From: JACRIM01 sp038042195 | Lineage (GTDB): Bacteria > Planctomycetota > Phycisphaerae > UBA1845 > UTPLA1 | Length of the DNA stretch: 64,000 nt | Direction of reading: 5' to 3' | Assembly: GCA_038042195.1 (NCBI GenBank) | Contig: JBBTET010000012.1 | Coordinates: forward strand, 62,001-126,000 | Shown: piece after piece, positions 32,834 to 41,252 of the stretch | Layout of the letters: each line of letters begins with the position of its first letter | Position numbering within the stretch: the stretch's first letter is position 1 | The notes under the pieces: generated by a model | What the model was told of the DNA's origin: nothing | Database searches by the model: none | The model's input: only the letters and a program-made list of their open reading frames with translations | Position numbers and translations under genes: made by a program

Positions 32834-34138
32834 ATGACTCGACGGTTCAGACGAATGAAAGCTACGCACGCGATGGTCCGTTGGCTCCGACGCACCGGCC
32901 CCGTCGGCAGCCTCACCGTCGCGCTCGCCCTCGTCAATGTCGCCTTCTTCGGCTGCATCCAGTGGGGCGAGGGTTCGCGCTGGGGACCGCGCCCCATCGA
33001 AACCGCCCCGCCCACGACACAGATCGACCGCCAAATCCGCGTCCGACTCCTCGGCCGACAACCACGTGAGAGCTTCGACCTCTCCGTCACCTCGCCGTTC
33101 GCCATCGCCAACACGGCCACCGGCGCGACGATCCTGCCGGAGAATGCCGCCGTCGAAAATGCCGCCGTCCGGCCCACCGCTGCTCAGGGCATCCAACTCG
33201 GCGCGAAGACCATCCCCGCCGGAGACATCCTCATCACCCCCGTCCGTGATGCCTCCATCGTCATCAACGGTCAAACCTATCGCGGCCGATTGCGCATCCT
33301 TCGTCAGAACGGAAGCCTCATGGTCGTAAACCAACTCGACATCGAGGCCTACCTGCGCGGCGTCCTGCGCGGCGAGATTCCGCGCAGCTTCCACCTCGAA
33401 TCCTTCAAGGCCCAATGCGTCGCCGCCAGAACCTATGCCCTGTACCAAAAACAAAATGCCCCCGAAAGCAAACTCTTCGACGTCTACGATGATGAAGGAA
33501 GCCAGATGTACGTCGGCGTGCGCGGCGAAGACACCGTCGCCGATCGCGCAGTGAAGGACACCGCCGGCGAAGTCTGTACCTGGTTCAACGGCACTGCATC
33601 TAACATCTTCTGCACCTATTATTCGTCAGCCTGCGGCGGCCTTTCGCAACCGGTGCGAAACGTGAAGCCCAACGACCCCGACGTCCCACCCCTGCGCGGC
33701 GGTGTCGCCTGCAACGACTGCACCAATGCGAAATTCTATCGCTGGGATCCCGTCAAATTCTCCCGCGCCGAGATCACCAAGAAACTGCTGGCCCGCTACC
33801 CCACCCTCAAGAAACTCGGCACCATCACCGACCTCGTCCCCAAGCAGCTAACCTCCGACGGCCGCATCGTGCGACTGGAGATCATCGGCTCCGGCGGCAC
33901 GAAAGAAACCCTCCCGGGAGAGGACTTCCGTCTCGCCATGGGCGGCCGCGTCGTGAAGTCGACAAACTTTAAGATCGAGCCAACCAAGGACGGATTCGCC
34001 TTCAAGAACGGTCGCGGCTTCGGCCACGGCATGGGCCTCTGCCAATACGGCATGGACGCCAAGGCCAAGCGTGGCTTGGACTACAAGCAGATCCTACAGA
34101 CTTACTATCCCGGCGCACTCGTCAAAAAGATGTTCTAG
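32834..34138 (+). CDS. SpoIID/LytB-domain protein
   Basis: 434 residues with an N-terminal signal/lipoprotein segment (LTVALALVNVAFFGC). The SpoIID domain follows: YRGRLRILRQNGSLMVVNQL, EAYLRGVLRGEIPRSFHLES, KAQCVAARTYALYQKQ, YYSSACGGLSQPVRNVKPND, and FKNGRGFGHGMGLCQYGMDA with the family's signature near the end. In Bacillus SpoIID cleaves peptidoglycan stem-free glycans; here it is a probable wall or envelope lytic enzyme without sporulation context. MTRRF at 32834 or MKATHA at 32855 can start it. Confidence 0.85.
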   Translation: MTRRFRRMKATHAMVRWLRRTGPVGSLTVALALVNVAFFGCIQWGEGSRWGPRPIETAPPTTQIDRQIRVRLLGRQPRESFDLSVTSPFAIANTATGATILPENAAVENAAVRPTAAQGIQLGAKTIPAGDILITPVRDASIVINGQTYRGRLRILRQNGSLMVVNQLDIEAYLRGVLRGEIPRSFHLESFKAQCVAARTYALYQKQNAPESKLFDVYDDEGSQMYVGVRGEDTVADRAVKDTAGEVCTWFNGTASNIFCTYYSSACGGLSQPVRNVKPNDPDVPPLRGGVACNDCTNAKFYRWDPVKFSRAEITKKLLARYPTLKKLGTITDLVPKQLTSDGRIVRLEIIGSGGTKETLPGEDFRLAMGGRVVKSTNFKIEPTKDGFAFKNGRGFGHGMGLCQYGMDAKAKRGLDYKQILQTYYPGALVKKMF

Positions 34139-34142
34139 AAAC

Positions 34143-34193
34143 AGCCGCCGATCGAACTCGAACCGATGACCTGCGGTTTACAAAACCGCTGCT
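34143..34193 (-). pseudogene. 3' fragment of tRNA-Thr (UGU)
   Basis: On the minus strand the last 51 bases of a tRNA are intact: the end of the D arm (AGCA), the anticodon arm GCGGT-TTTGTAA-ACCGC (UGU, Thr), the T arm ATCGG-TTCGAGT-TCGAT, and acceptor strand CGGCGGC with T. The 5' acceptor and D arm that should pair with it are replaced by unrelated sequence (34194 onward). It cannot fold as a complete tRNA. A 3' tRNA piece like this is what integrated elements leave. Confidence 0.75.
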
Positions 34194-34670
34194 ATCGAAC
34201 GTAAACCCTTGCGGCGCAACGAGCGACGAAACCCCCCCCGCCTATAGTCCCGCCAGATTCGTAGGGTGGGTTCTTCCTGAACCCACCTCCTTCGACAATC
34301 ACGATAACTCGCGATTTGAATAAACGCCAATTCGCTGTGAATTCACCGAGTGATCCGTCATAACGACCCGCGCCGAACCTTACTCCACGAAACTCCGCGT
34401 CATCCGCGACCCCAAACCCTTCCCTCGCAACCACTTACGCAACAACTCACACCCACTGAAACAGTGAGCAAGATTAATTAGGTGTGTGTTAGGGAAGTGA
34501 TTCGCCCGGTGTACCCCGCGCCTATCCCCTCCCCTTCAAAAAGGGAGGGCAAGGGTGGGGTCGCGAACGCGTACATACGCCGAAGTCATCGTGACCGTAT
34601 CGCTGGTTCAGAAACCCTACGCCAGCAAACGCCAGCAAATGCCGGCTGTTTTTAAGAAATGGAATCGACC
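34194..34670. other. Intergenic region with hairpins
   Basis: No gene is supported here. It holds a strong nine-pair hairpin at 34265-34287 (GGTGGGTTC-TTCCT-GAACCCACC), a second at about 34527-34549 (CCCTCCC/GGGAGGG), and a run of eight C near 34232. The hairpins may end transcription from either side or be remnants of dispersed repeats. Confidence 0.5.
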
Positions 34671-35072
34671 ATGTCCCATATCCCAACCTACAACGGCGGA
34701 AACCAATCATCCATCCTGGACAAGGTACCTCCCGACCTGCGCATGAAACTCGACGACGCCATCCTCAACCGCCAACCCGCCAGCCTCGCCCGTTGTCACA
34801 AAGATTTCCAACTCACCACCTATGGCGTAAGTATCCGCGCCCTTCATCGCTACGCCCATAAACTCCGCGACCGAATCGACCTCAACGAGGCAGCCGCCCG
34901 ATTCAAACCTGGCGACCCCAACGTGTCCGCCTTCCTGCCGCAATTCCTCGGTCGCCGACTCCTCGCCATTCTGCTCGACGACGAAACCGCCACCGCTGCC
35001 ACCCTCCATCGTCTCACCATCGCATACAAAACCGCACACAATGTTCATCGAGGCACTGATCGCAGTGGTTAG
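34671..35072 (+). CDS. Hypothetical protein, possible helix-turn-helix (DUF3486-like)
   Basis: 133 residues, MSHIPTYNGGNQSSILDKVP then PDLRMKLDDAILNRQPASLA and YGVSIRALHRYAHKLRDRID. The order of a short conserved opening, a two-helix unit and S-x-x-ALHRY recalls DUF3486, a Mu gp27/small-terminase-like family found also as chromosomal genes in planctomycetes. This assignment is tentative. No other phage gene is adjacent. Codon use is C-rich as in 31.5-34.1 kb. Confidence 0.5.
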   Translation: MSHIPTYNGGNQSSILDKVPPDLRMKLDDAILNRQPASLARCHKDFQLTTYGVSIRALHRYAHKLRDRIDLNEAAARFKPGDPNVSAFLPQFLGRRLLAILLDDETATAATLHRLTIAYKTAHNVHRGTDRSG

Positions 35073-35125
35073 AAACTGGTGCCACACCATGACCGGTTGG
35101 GAAACCGGTCCCACATGATACTTTC

Positions 35126-35707
35126 GTGCAGCAATCCGCCTATTATCTCGTAACGGCTTTGCCTTCCTACCGATTGCGGCCACAATGGCATCCTGTGATT
35201 ACTGCTCGACCGCTTAAGACTATCGCATCGCGCGCGTGGAATCGATCGTGGTTCGGGCCGCACGAGTATCTATCGTTGCAGGCGCGGGCGGCGTGGCTCG
35301 GCGTGGGGGTTGTTTGTGCGAGTGTACTGATTATCGCCGCGCTCATTAAACCTGATGCACGAGGGCATGGCACGCATGAGGCGCTGGGGCTGCCGCCTTG
35401 CAGTTTTGTGCTCACGAGCCGGTTGCCCTGCCCGACGTGTGGAATGACGACGGCGTATGCGGAGTTGATGCATGGGCATCCGTGGAGGGCGATGATGGCG
35501 CAGCCGGCGGGGGCGGTGTTGTGTGTGTTGACGGTGGTGGTGATGATCGCCTCCTTACGAACTGCGGCGCGCGGATACATGATGGCACCGAATTGGGATC
35601 GGGTCGGGCCGGTGCGGTTCATGCTGGGGTTCGGCCTGCTGTTGCTTGGCGGTTGGGGGTTTAAGATTGCTCATGGGTTGGCCACGGGGATACTGCCCTA
35701 CAGGTGA
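35126..35707 (+). CDS. DUF2752 membrane protein
   Basis: 193 residues with a GTG start. It has membrane helices (AAWLGVGVVCASVLIIAALI, AGAVLCVLTVVVMIASL, FMLGFGLLLLGGWGFKIA) and between them the DUF2752 signature CPTCGMTTAYAELMHGH. The paired Cys may bind metal or form a disulfide. Role unknown. It begins a plus-strand operon whose next ribosome site overlaps its stop codon. It is the first gene after the composition switch near 35.1 kb. Confidence 0.75.
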   Translation: MQQSAYYLVTALPSYRLRPQWHPVITARPLKTIASRAWNRSWFGPHEYLSLQARAAWLGVGVVCASVLIIAALIKPDARGHGTHEALGLPPCSFVLTSRLPCPTCGMTTAYAELMHGHPWRAMMAQPAGAVLCVLTVVVMIASLRTAARGYMMAPNWDRVGPVRFMLGFGLLLLGGWGFKIAHGLATGILPYR

Positions 35708-35714
35708 TTCGCCC

Positions 35715-36374
35715 ATGCGCGTGATGACGGGACAACTTATGAGACGAGTACTCCTAGTTGCGACGGTCGTGCTGCCGGTGCTTTCTGGTTGTCAGGCGAT
35801 GTATTTTCTGACGCCGGAGAAGGGTAAGCCGGTGAAGGCGGAGTACACGAAGATCGGGACGCAGAAGGTCGCGGTGGTGGTGTGGGCCGACCGGCAGACG
35901 CTGGACGTGGACCCTCAAGCCCGTCGGCGGATTTGCGACGCGATTGTGTATCACATGAAGAAGAACCTGGAGAAGGCGACGTTTGTTTCGGGGCGCGACG
36001 TGGAGACGTTGCAGGAGAAGTCGGGCCTGGACTGGGAGCAGATGACCAACGCGGAGATCGGCAAGAAGTTGAAGTGCGAGGTGGTGATTCGGGTGGACCT
36101 GTTGGAGTATACGGCGCGGGGGTCAGTGGCCCAGGAGCTGCGCAAGGGGCGGGTGCGCGGGACGATCAATGTCTATGAGTGCGGCGTCGGTAGCGGGGAT
36201 GATGCCTCCTATCACACGGACATCGCCTGCACCTATCCGAAGGCGACGGACAAGCCGGTCAATGAGATGAGTGACGGTGATCTGATTCGTGAGACGGTGG
36301 TGGAGTTTGGGCAGGAGGTGGCCCATAAGTTTTACGATCACGAAGTTTCTTATCGTGGGCCGGGGAGTCGCTAA
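35715..36374 (+). CDS. Hypothetical lipoprotein
   Basis: 219 residues with lipobox LSGC. The mature part reads KIGTQKVAVVVWADRQTLDV, then RRRICDAIVYHMKKNLEKAT, SGLDWEQMTNAEIGKKLKCE and VVIRVDLLEYTARGS. This alternation resembles lipoproteins that make a strand-helix-strand domain for assembling envelope complexes. It is a paralogue, in layout, of the next gene, whose ATG follows its TAA directly. AGGTGA upstream supports 35715. Confidence 0.65.
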   Translation: MRVMTGQLMRRVLLVATVVLPVLSGCQAMYFLTPEKGKPVKAEYTKIGTQKVAVVVWADRQTLDVDPQARRRICDAIVYHMKKNLEKATFVSGRDVETLQEKSGLDWEQMTNAEIGKKLKCEVVIRVDLLEYTARGSVAQELRKGRVRGTINVYECGVGSGDDASYHTDIACTYPKATDKPVNEMSDGDLIRETVVEFGQEVAHKFYDHEVSYRGPGSR

Positions 36375-37055
36375 ATGGCGCTGCGACGACTCATACATTC
36401 CAACCAAAGACTCGCTCGCGGGACTGGTAGGGCGCACATCGTTGCGCTGTTTTTGGGTTGCATGGTGACTCTCACATCGGGCTGCGTTCAGATGGCGGCC
36501 CTATGGACCAACATGACCGGCGGCGATTGGATTCCGGCTCAATTCACGTTGACCAAGGAACCGTTGCTCATCCTCATCGATGATCGCGGATCGACGGTGA
36601 CGGAGCCGAAGGCGATTCGCGAGGCGCACAAGACCATCGCCGTGAACTTTGCAGAATTTAAGGTGAATCATAACGTGATCCCGTTCGAAGAGTGGCAACG
36701 GCTGGCCCAGACGGACAAGAAGTACAACCGGTACAGCATTCGGCAGGTCGGTGAGAAACTTGGCGCGGAGCAGGTGCTGTACATCAATGTCGAGCGATTC
36801 ACGTTGCATGGCGAGCCGGGCGCGCCGGTGTTCAAGGGCGAGTTCACGGTTCGCGTGAAGATCATGTCCACGAATCGGGAAAAGGACATTCGCCTGTGGC
36901 CGAGTGAGGAATCCGGCAAGCGCGTCAGCGTCAGTTCCGCGCCGGTTCCGATTGACAGCGAAAAGTCCGCCTCGGACATCGCCAATGAACTCGGCATCAA
37001 GCTCGGCAAGGAAGTCTCCATGATGTTCTACGGCCACCGGGAATTGGAAAAGTGA
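36375..37055 (+). CDS. Hypothetical lipoprotein
   Basis: 226 residues, a long basic N-terminus then ALFLGCMVTLTSGC lipobox. The mature region has LLILIDDRGSTVTEPKAIRE, AEFKVNHNVIPFEEWQRLAQ, SIRQVGEKLGAEQVLYINVE and KFKGEF-like strands. It shares the order of elements with the preceding lipoprotein and probably forms a pair with it. Start codon follows the previous stop without a gap. Ends in a four-base overlap with a glycosyltransferase gene. Confidence 0.65.
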   Translation: MALRRLIHSNQRLARGTGRAHIVALFLGCMVTLTSGCVQMAALWTNMTGGDWIPAQFTLTKEPLLILIDDRGSTVTEPKAIREAHKTIAVNFAEFKVNHNVIPFEEWQRLAQTDKKYNRYSIRQVGEKLGAEQVLYINVERFTLHGEPGAPVFKGEFTVRVKIMSTNREKDIRLWPSEESGKRVSVSSAPVPIDSEKSASDIANELGIKLGKEVSMMFYGHRELEK

Positions 37056-38170
37056 CGCACGTCCTGCACTTGATCGACGCAGCCACCGATGAGACGCAGC
37101 TTCAGACCGTGGCGTTGTTGCGCGGCAAGATGGCCACGATGGAGGGGTCGTCGAGTGTTTGCGCGATGGATGGCGTGGACCGCGAGACTGCCGCGAGCCT
37201 GCTGGGTGAGACGCCGCAGTTCGTGCCGCGCCGGCTGCTCCATGCGATGAATTGGGCACCGAATCTCGGGCGAATGGCGAGCGAGTGCAACCCCGGCCTG
37301 GTTCATGCGTGGGGGATTGATGCTGCCAGGGCCGCCGGCGCGCGGTTGAAGGGCGTGCCGATGGTGCTGTCGATCCTTGATCCGTCGCAGACGCGCGAGG
37401 CGGCGAAATGGGTGCGGGCGTTGGCGGTGGGAACCACGGTGGTCGCGGGGAGTCAGATCATTCGCTCGCGGCTTGTGACGGCGGGTTTGCCGTCGGAGCA
37501 GGTCGTTGTGATTCGCGCCGGCGTGGACTTCTCCGCGATCAATAATGCGCGAAGGTTGAACGAACGAAAGGAACTCGTCGGCGACGGCAGCCCGGTCGTG
37601 CTCATGCACGGTCCGGCCAGCGTCGGCGGGGGACAGTACTTTGGCGTTTGGGCGGCGGGCATCGTGGCGCAGATTCATCACGGCCTTCGCATTGTGTTGC
37701 CGTACGAGTCGGCGGAGTCAAGGCGGGTGCAGCGCTTCGCGAGCAGCATCAAGATGGGCGACGCGACGATGGTGCCGGATCGAAGTTGGACGTGGCCGAG
37801 GCTGTTGGCGTGTGCTGATGTCTTCTGTGCGCCGGCGATTGAGGAGATCAGTTCGGAACCGTTGGCGTGTGCGATGGCGTCGGGCGTGGTGGTGGTTGGG
37901 TCGGCGGTGCGTTCCATTGCGGAGATCATTGCGGATAAGCACAACGGGCTGCTCTGCAAGTCCGGCGATCCTCGCATTCTTGCGGGGCGGATTCTGACGG
38001 CGATTGAAGATGTCGAGCTGCGCCGTCGCGTGACGGATACGGCTCGGGGGCAGGCCTACGAGGTCTTCAGCGTTCGTGCTTTTGCGGAGAATTATCAGCG
38101 GCTCTATGAGAATGTGCTTGCCTCTCGTGCGCCGGGCGAGGGGATTGGCGATACGGCCATGGTGGCGTAG
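37052..38170 (+). CDS. GT4-like glycosyltransferase
   Basis: 372 residues with a GTG start that overlaps the preceding stop (GTGA). GT-B fold elements: N-terminal THVLHLIDAATDETQLQTVA, middle VVVIRAGVDFSAINNARR, and a C-terminal donor region with FCAPAIEEISSEPLACAMAS and GVVVVGSAVRSIAEIIADKH, where the Glu pair of GT4 enzymes is at E-I-S-S-E-P. It probably adds a sugar to an envelope glycolipid or polysaccharide. The neighbouring acyltransferase-like gene supports a glycolipid setting. Confidence 0.8.
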   Translation: MTHVLHLIDAATDETQLQTVALLRGKMATMEGSSSVCAMDGVDRETAASLLGETPQFVPRRLLHAMNWAPNLGRMASECNPGLVHAWGIDAARAAGARLKGVPMVLSILDPSQTREAAKWVRALAVGTTVVAGSQIIRSRLVTAGLPSEQVVVIRAGVDFSAINNARRLNERKELVGDGSPVVLMHGPASVGGGQYFGVWAAGIVAQIHHGLRIVLPYESAESRRVQRFASSIKMGDATMVPDRSWTWPRLLACADVFCAPAIEEISSEPLACAMASGVVVVGSAVRSIAEIIADKHNGLLCKSGDPRILAGRILTAIEDVELRRRVTDTARGQAYEVFSVRAFAENYQRLYENVLASRAPGEGIGDTAMVA

Positions 38171-38241
38171 CGCCTTATCTGGTTTCTACGACAGTCCCTT
38201 TCGATTTCACGCCGAGTCTGTTCCGTTGCCGATCCAATAGG

Positions 38242-39222
38242 GTGAACCTCGAAGCCCTTCGATATCTGTACTTGCGCCGCGTGGTCGGCCCGGCGATTTC
38301 ATTGCTTGGTGTGCGATTGGCGGATCGGCTTGCTCGCAGGCTGGGGAGGATGGTTCATTCGCTGGGGTCGCCGGCGCGGCAGGGTGCGGAGGCTCGGGCC
38401 GCGGAGTGGCTTGGGGATGCGAGCGCGGGGGCGGCCATTGTTGGTGACATGTACGAGCACGCCGGGCGGTTCTGCGTGGAGACTTTGTTTGCGTCGAGGC
38501 GGCTACGCGAGGCATCGTGGCGCTCGTATGTGTCGGTCACCGGCGAGCAGGATTTGCGAAAATTGGCGGAGTCGCCGAAGGGCTGTTTGGTTACGACGGC
38601 TTACTACGGGAGTGTCGGGGTTTTGGCATGGTCACTGGGTCAGTTGTTTCGGCCGGTGCACGTCGTTGCGGATCGGTTTGACCATCCTGCCTTGCGAGCG
38701 TGGCAGCGTGATCTGTATTCCCAACCCAACGTGCGCATAATCGAGCGACGTGAGGCTGCGCGGCTTGTGCCTGCGGTGCTTGAGCAAGGCGGCGCGGTGC
38801 TGCTCATCGCGGAGAATGAACGACCGCGCGGGCCGGCGGTGGCGGTGGAGTTTCTCGGGCGCACGCTGCGGTGCTATCCGACGTTGCCGAGACTCGCGCG
38901 ATGGTTTGATGTGCCCGTTGCCGTGGTCACCTGTTGCCGGGAGCCTGAGGCGTTCCGATTCGACATGCGATTGCACGGCGTGGTACGTCACGATGCACAG
39001 AGTGATGACGAGATGACGATGCGCGAAGTCATGGCGCGGTTGGAGGGTGCGATTCGGACAAATCCGGAGCAATACTGGTGGCCGATGCCGGTGCTCAACA
39101 AGCCCACTTACGCATACGGGAACTTGATCGGCGTGGTGCCCCAGATCAGATTGAAGAGCGTCGGCTGCGCAAAGGCAGTGAGCGGTGCGCAAATGGCGGG
39201 CAAGTCCGGCGTCGGCAACTGA
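38242..39222 (+). CDS. LpxL/HtrB-like acyltransferase homologue lacking the catalytic His
   Basis: 326 residues, GTG start. It has the organisation of the lipid A acyltransferase (LPLAT, PF03279) family: GDMYEHAGRFCVETLFASRR, GCLVTTAYYGSVGVLAWSLG, HVVADRFDHPALRAWQRDLY, ERPRGPAVAVEFLGRTLRCY and LEGAIRTNPEQYWWP. The usual H(x4)D motif that follows the GC(L/I)xxTAH strand reads T-A-Y-Y-G-S here, so the catalytic His is absent. It may be non-catalytic or use another residue. It lies 71 bases after the glycosyltransferase gene. Confidence 0.7.
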   Translation: MNLEALRYLYLRRVVGPAISLLGVRLADRLARRLGRMVHSLGSPARQGAEARAAEWLGDASAGAAIVGDMYEHAGRFCVETLFASRRLREASWRSYVSVTGEQDLRKLAESPKGCLVTTAYYGSVGVLAWSLGQLFRPVHVVADRFDHPALRAWQRDLYSQPNVRIIERREAARLVPAVLEQGGAVLLIAENERPRGPAVAVEFLGRTLRCYPTLPRLARWFDVPVAVVTCCREPEAFRFDMRLHGVVRHDAQSDDEMTMREVMARLEGAIRTNPEQYWWPMPVLNKPTYAYGNLIGVVPQIRLKSVGCAKAVSGAQMAGKSGVGN

Positions 39223-39335
39223 GCGCTGGCCCACGGCGTGACGCCGAGGACGATCAGGCCGGCCATGACGACGATGGTGCGCCAGGATCGCGGCGCTGGG
39301 GTGGTTTCATTGGTGAGTGTGTTCGGGTTCATCAC
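39108..39335 (-). CDS. Possible small exported protein, antisense to acyltransferase end
   Basis: A 75-residue open frame with a plausible signal peptide (WRTIVVMAGLIVLGVTPWAS, then AQLPTP). Its last 38 codons lie opposite the 3' end of the acyltransferase gene, whose C-terminal 40 residues have no known match. Either this gene is real and the acyltransferase ends differently, or the frame is chance. Confidence 0.3.
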   Translation of the reverse strand: MMNPNTLTNETTPAPRSWRTIVVMAGLIVLGVTPWASAQLPTPDLPAICAPLTAFAQPTLFNLIWGTTPIKFPYA

Positions 39336-39530
39336 ACGATGTATCCGCCGAAGGGAAGTCGGACCTTAGGTACTTTTCGGTCCGAGCCGTGTTAACGTTA
39401 TCGGGCGATTCACGTCGGTCGAGAACAAACGCCCAGAAATAGGCTCCCCTTTTTCACGTCACGTCGTTACCTTACCTGCCACGTCGAGCCGCGCGGGGTG
39501 CCGCCCGCGCCGTGAGGAGAGGATCGCTCC

Positions 39531-41051
39531 ATGTCCAACACCGCCTCCATGCCCGCCCCCGGATTCGGATCATCGCCCGCGAGTCAGCGCGAGTTCCTGG
39601 GCCACCCGGTCGGTCTGTTCGTGCTCTTCTTCGCTGAGTTGTGGGAGCGTTTCAACTTTTACGGCATGCGGGCGCTTCTAATTCTTTTTCTTACCAAGGT
39701 CTATCTCTTCGATGACAAGTTTAGCTATCTCCTCTATGGCGCCTTCAACGGCCTGCTTTACGCAACACCGTTGCTTGGCGGCTGGCTGGCGGACCGTGTA
39801 CTAGGCTACAGACGAGCCGTCATACTGGGCGGCATTCTGATGGCCTTCGGCGAGTTTGGGCTTGCGCTCCCCGGGCTGAAGTTTGTGGAGCAATCAAATA
39901 CTGCTCTGTATATCGCACTGGGTTTGATCATTATTGGAAACGGTTTCTTCAAACCCAACATTTCCACGATGGTCGGCAGCCTTTATTCGCCCAGTGACGC
40001 CCGCCGTGACAGCGCGTTCACGATCTTTTACATGGGCATCAACATCGGCGCCACGATTGCTCCGTTGGTGTGCGGGACCATCGGTGAAACCTACGGTTTC
40101 CATTATGGTTTCCTCCTTGCCGGCATCGGCATGATCATCGGCCTGCTGTGCTTCACTTTCTTCGGCCACCTGCTCGGCGACAAGGGCCTCCCGCCGAAAA
40201 ACGAGGCGAACGACTTCGGCAAGAAGCGGTTTACGTCGATGGACATGGCCACGTTTTTCGGTGCGGTGGTGCTTGTCCCGGTCGCGGCGTTGCTCGTGTC
40301 CATGCCGGACATGGTGGCCAAGTGGGCTGCCCCCGCCGCCGCCGTCGCGTTCTTTGTGTACATCGCCTACGAAGCCGCCAAGTGTACGACCGTCGAACGG
40401 CACGGCATTTTCGTCGCGATCATCCTTTCCATCTCATCGCTCGCCTTCTGGGGCGCGTTCGAACAGGCCGGTAGCACAATCAACGTGTTCACTGATCGCC
40501 ACGTGGATCGAACCATGCTAGGATCGGAGCGGCCCGCGTCAAACTTCCAATCAGTTAACGCGATCTTCATCGTCTTGCTCGCACCCGTTTTTTCCATGCT
40601 GTGGGCCGGCCTCGGCAAGAAGAATCTCAATCCCTCGTCCGTCATCAAATTTGTTCTCGGCTTGCTTCAAGTCGGAGCAGGCTACATCTTCCTCGTATGG
40701 GCAGCCAAGCAGGCGGACTCGGGCGGCAAGGCCGCCGTGGGGTTGTTGCTGGCGACCTATTTTATTCACACCATGGGAGAGTTGTGCGTTTCGCCGGTCG
40801 GACTTTCGATGATCACGAAAATGGCACCACAACGACTCGGGGCGTTTATGATGGGTTTCTGGTTCCTGACGACCAGCTTCGGCCACGTCGTCGCCGGAAA
40901 GCTCGCCAGCATGCAGACCGAGTGGGGCTTTGGGAAGCTTTTCTATCGCCTCATGATCGGCAGCATCATCGCGGGCATTCTTCTGCTTCTGATCTCTTCC
41001 TGGGTGAAGAAATGGGAGCGGGCGAAGCTGGCCGAGAACGCCACTCAGTGA
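39531..41051 (+). CDS. POT/PTR-family peptide transporter
   Basis: A 506-residue proton-coupled oligopeptide transporter with about 14 helices. The signature FFAELWERFNFYGMRALLIL contains the ExxER proton-coupling motif. GWLADRVLGYRRAVILGGIL, the FKPNISTMVGSLY segment and TIFYMGINIGATIAPLVCGT follow as in DtpA/YdgR-like carriers. The C-terminal half has FWGAFEQAGSTINVFTDRHV with the conserved Glu-Gln pair. It takes di- and tripeptides into the cell. It stands alone, with its own upstream region at 39340-39530. Confidence 0.92.
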   Translation: MSNTASMPAPGFGSSPASQREFLGHPVGLFVLFFAELWERFNFYGMRALLILFLTKVYLFDDKFSYLLYGAFNGLLYATPLLGGWLADRVLGYRRAVILGGILMAFGEFGLALPGLKFVEQSNTALYIALGLIIIGNGFFKPNISTMVGSLYSPSDARRDSAFTIFYMGINIGATIAPLVCGTIGETYGFHYGFLLAGIGMIIGLLCFTFFGHLLGDKGLPPKNEANDFGKKRFTSMDMATFFGAVVLVPVAALLVSMPDMVAKWAAPAAAVAFFVYIAYEAAKCTTVERHGIFVAIILSISSLAFWGAFEQAGSTINVFTDRHVDRTMLGSERPASNFQSVNAIFIVLLAPVFSMLWAGLGKKNLNPSSVIKFVLGLLQVGAGYIFLVWAAKQADSGGKAAVGLLLATYFIHTMGELCVSPVGLSMITKMAPQRLGAFMMGFWFLTTSFGHVVAGKLASMQTEWGFGKLFYRLMIGSIIAGILLLLISSWVKKWERAKLAENATQ

Positions 41052-41252
41052 CCCGGCGTTGATGCCGACGCAATAAGGCGCGGCTCATTCCGCCGTTGTT
41101 TTATTACCGGCCCCTTGCGATTTCGGGTTGGTTTCCATACTATTAGGTAGAGATTGCGGCCTGTTCGCAATGTGTCGGTTGGTCTTCCTGCCTTGGCAAG
41201 GGTCCCCGGCGTTGGGGTTCCGGGGAGATTCCATCCACACGGCTCGGAGTGA

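Noticed and set aside
32486..33454. 322-codon minus-strand open frame opposite the PEP-CTERM and SpoIID genes.
   Set aside because: Composition is that of an antisense shadow; the plus-strand genes have clear domains.
35070..35130. Replication origin at the composition switch.
   Set aside because: No DnaA-box cluster, AT-rich unwinding region or dnaA/dnaN genes are visible; kept only as a skew observation.
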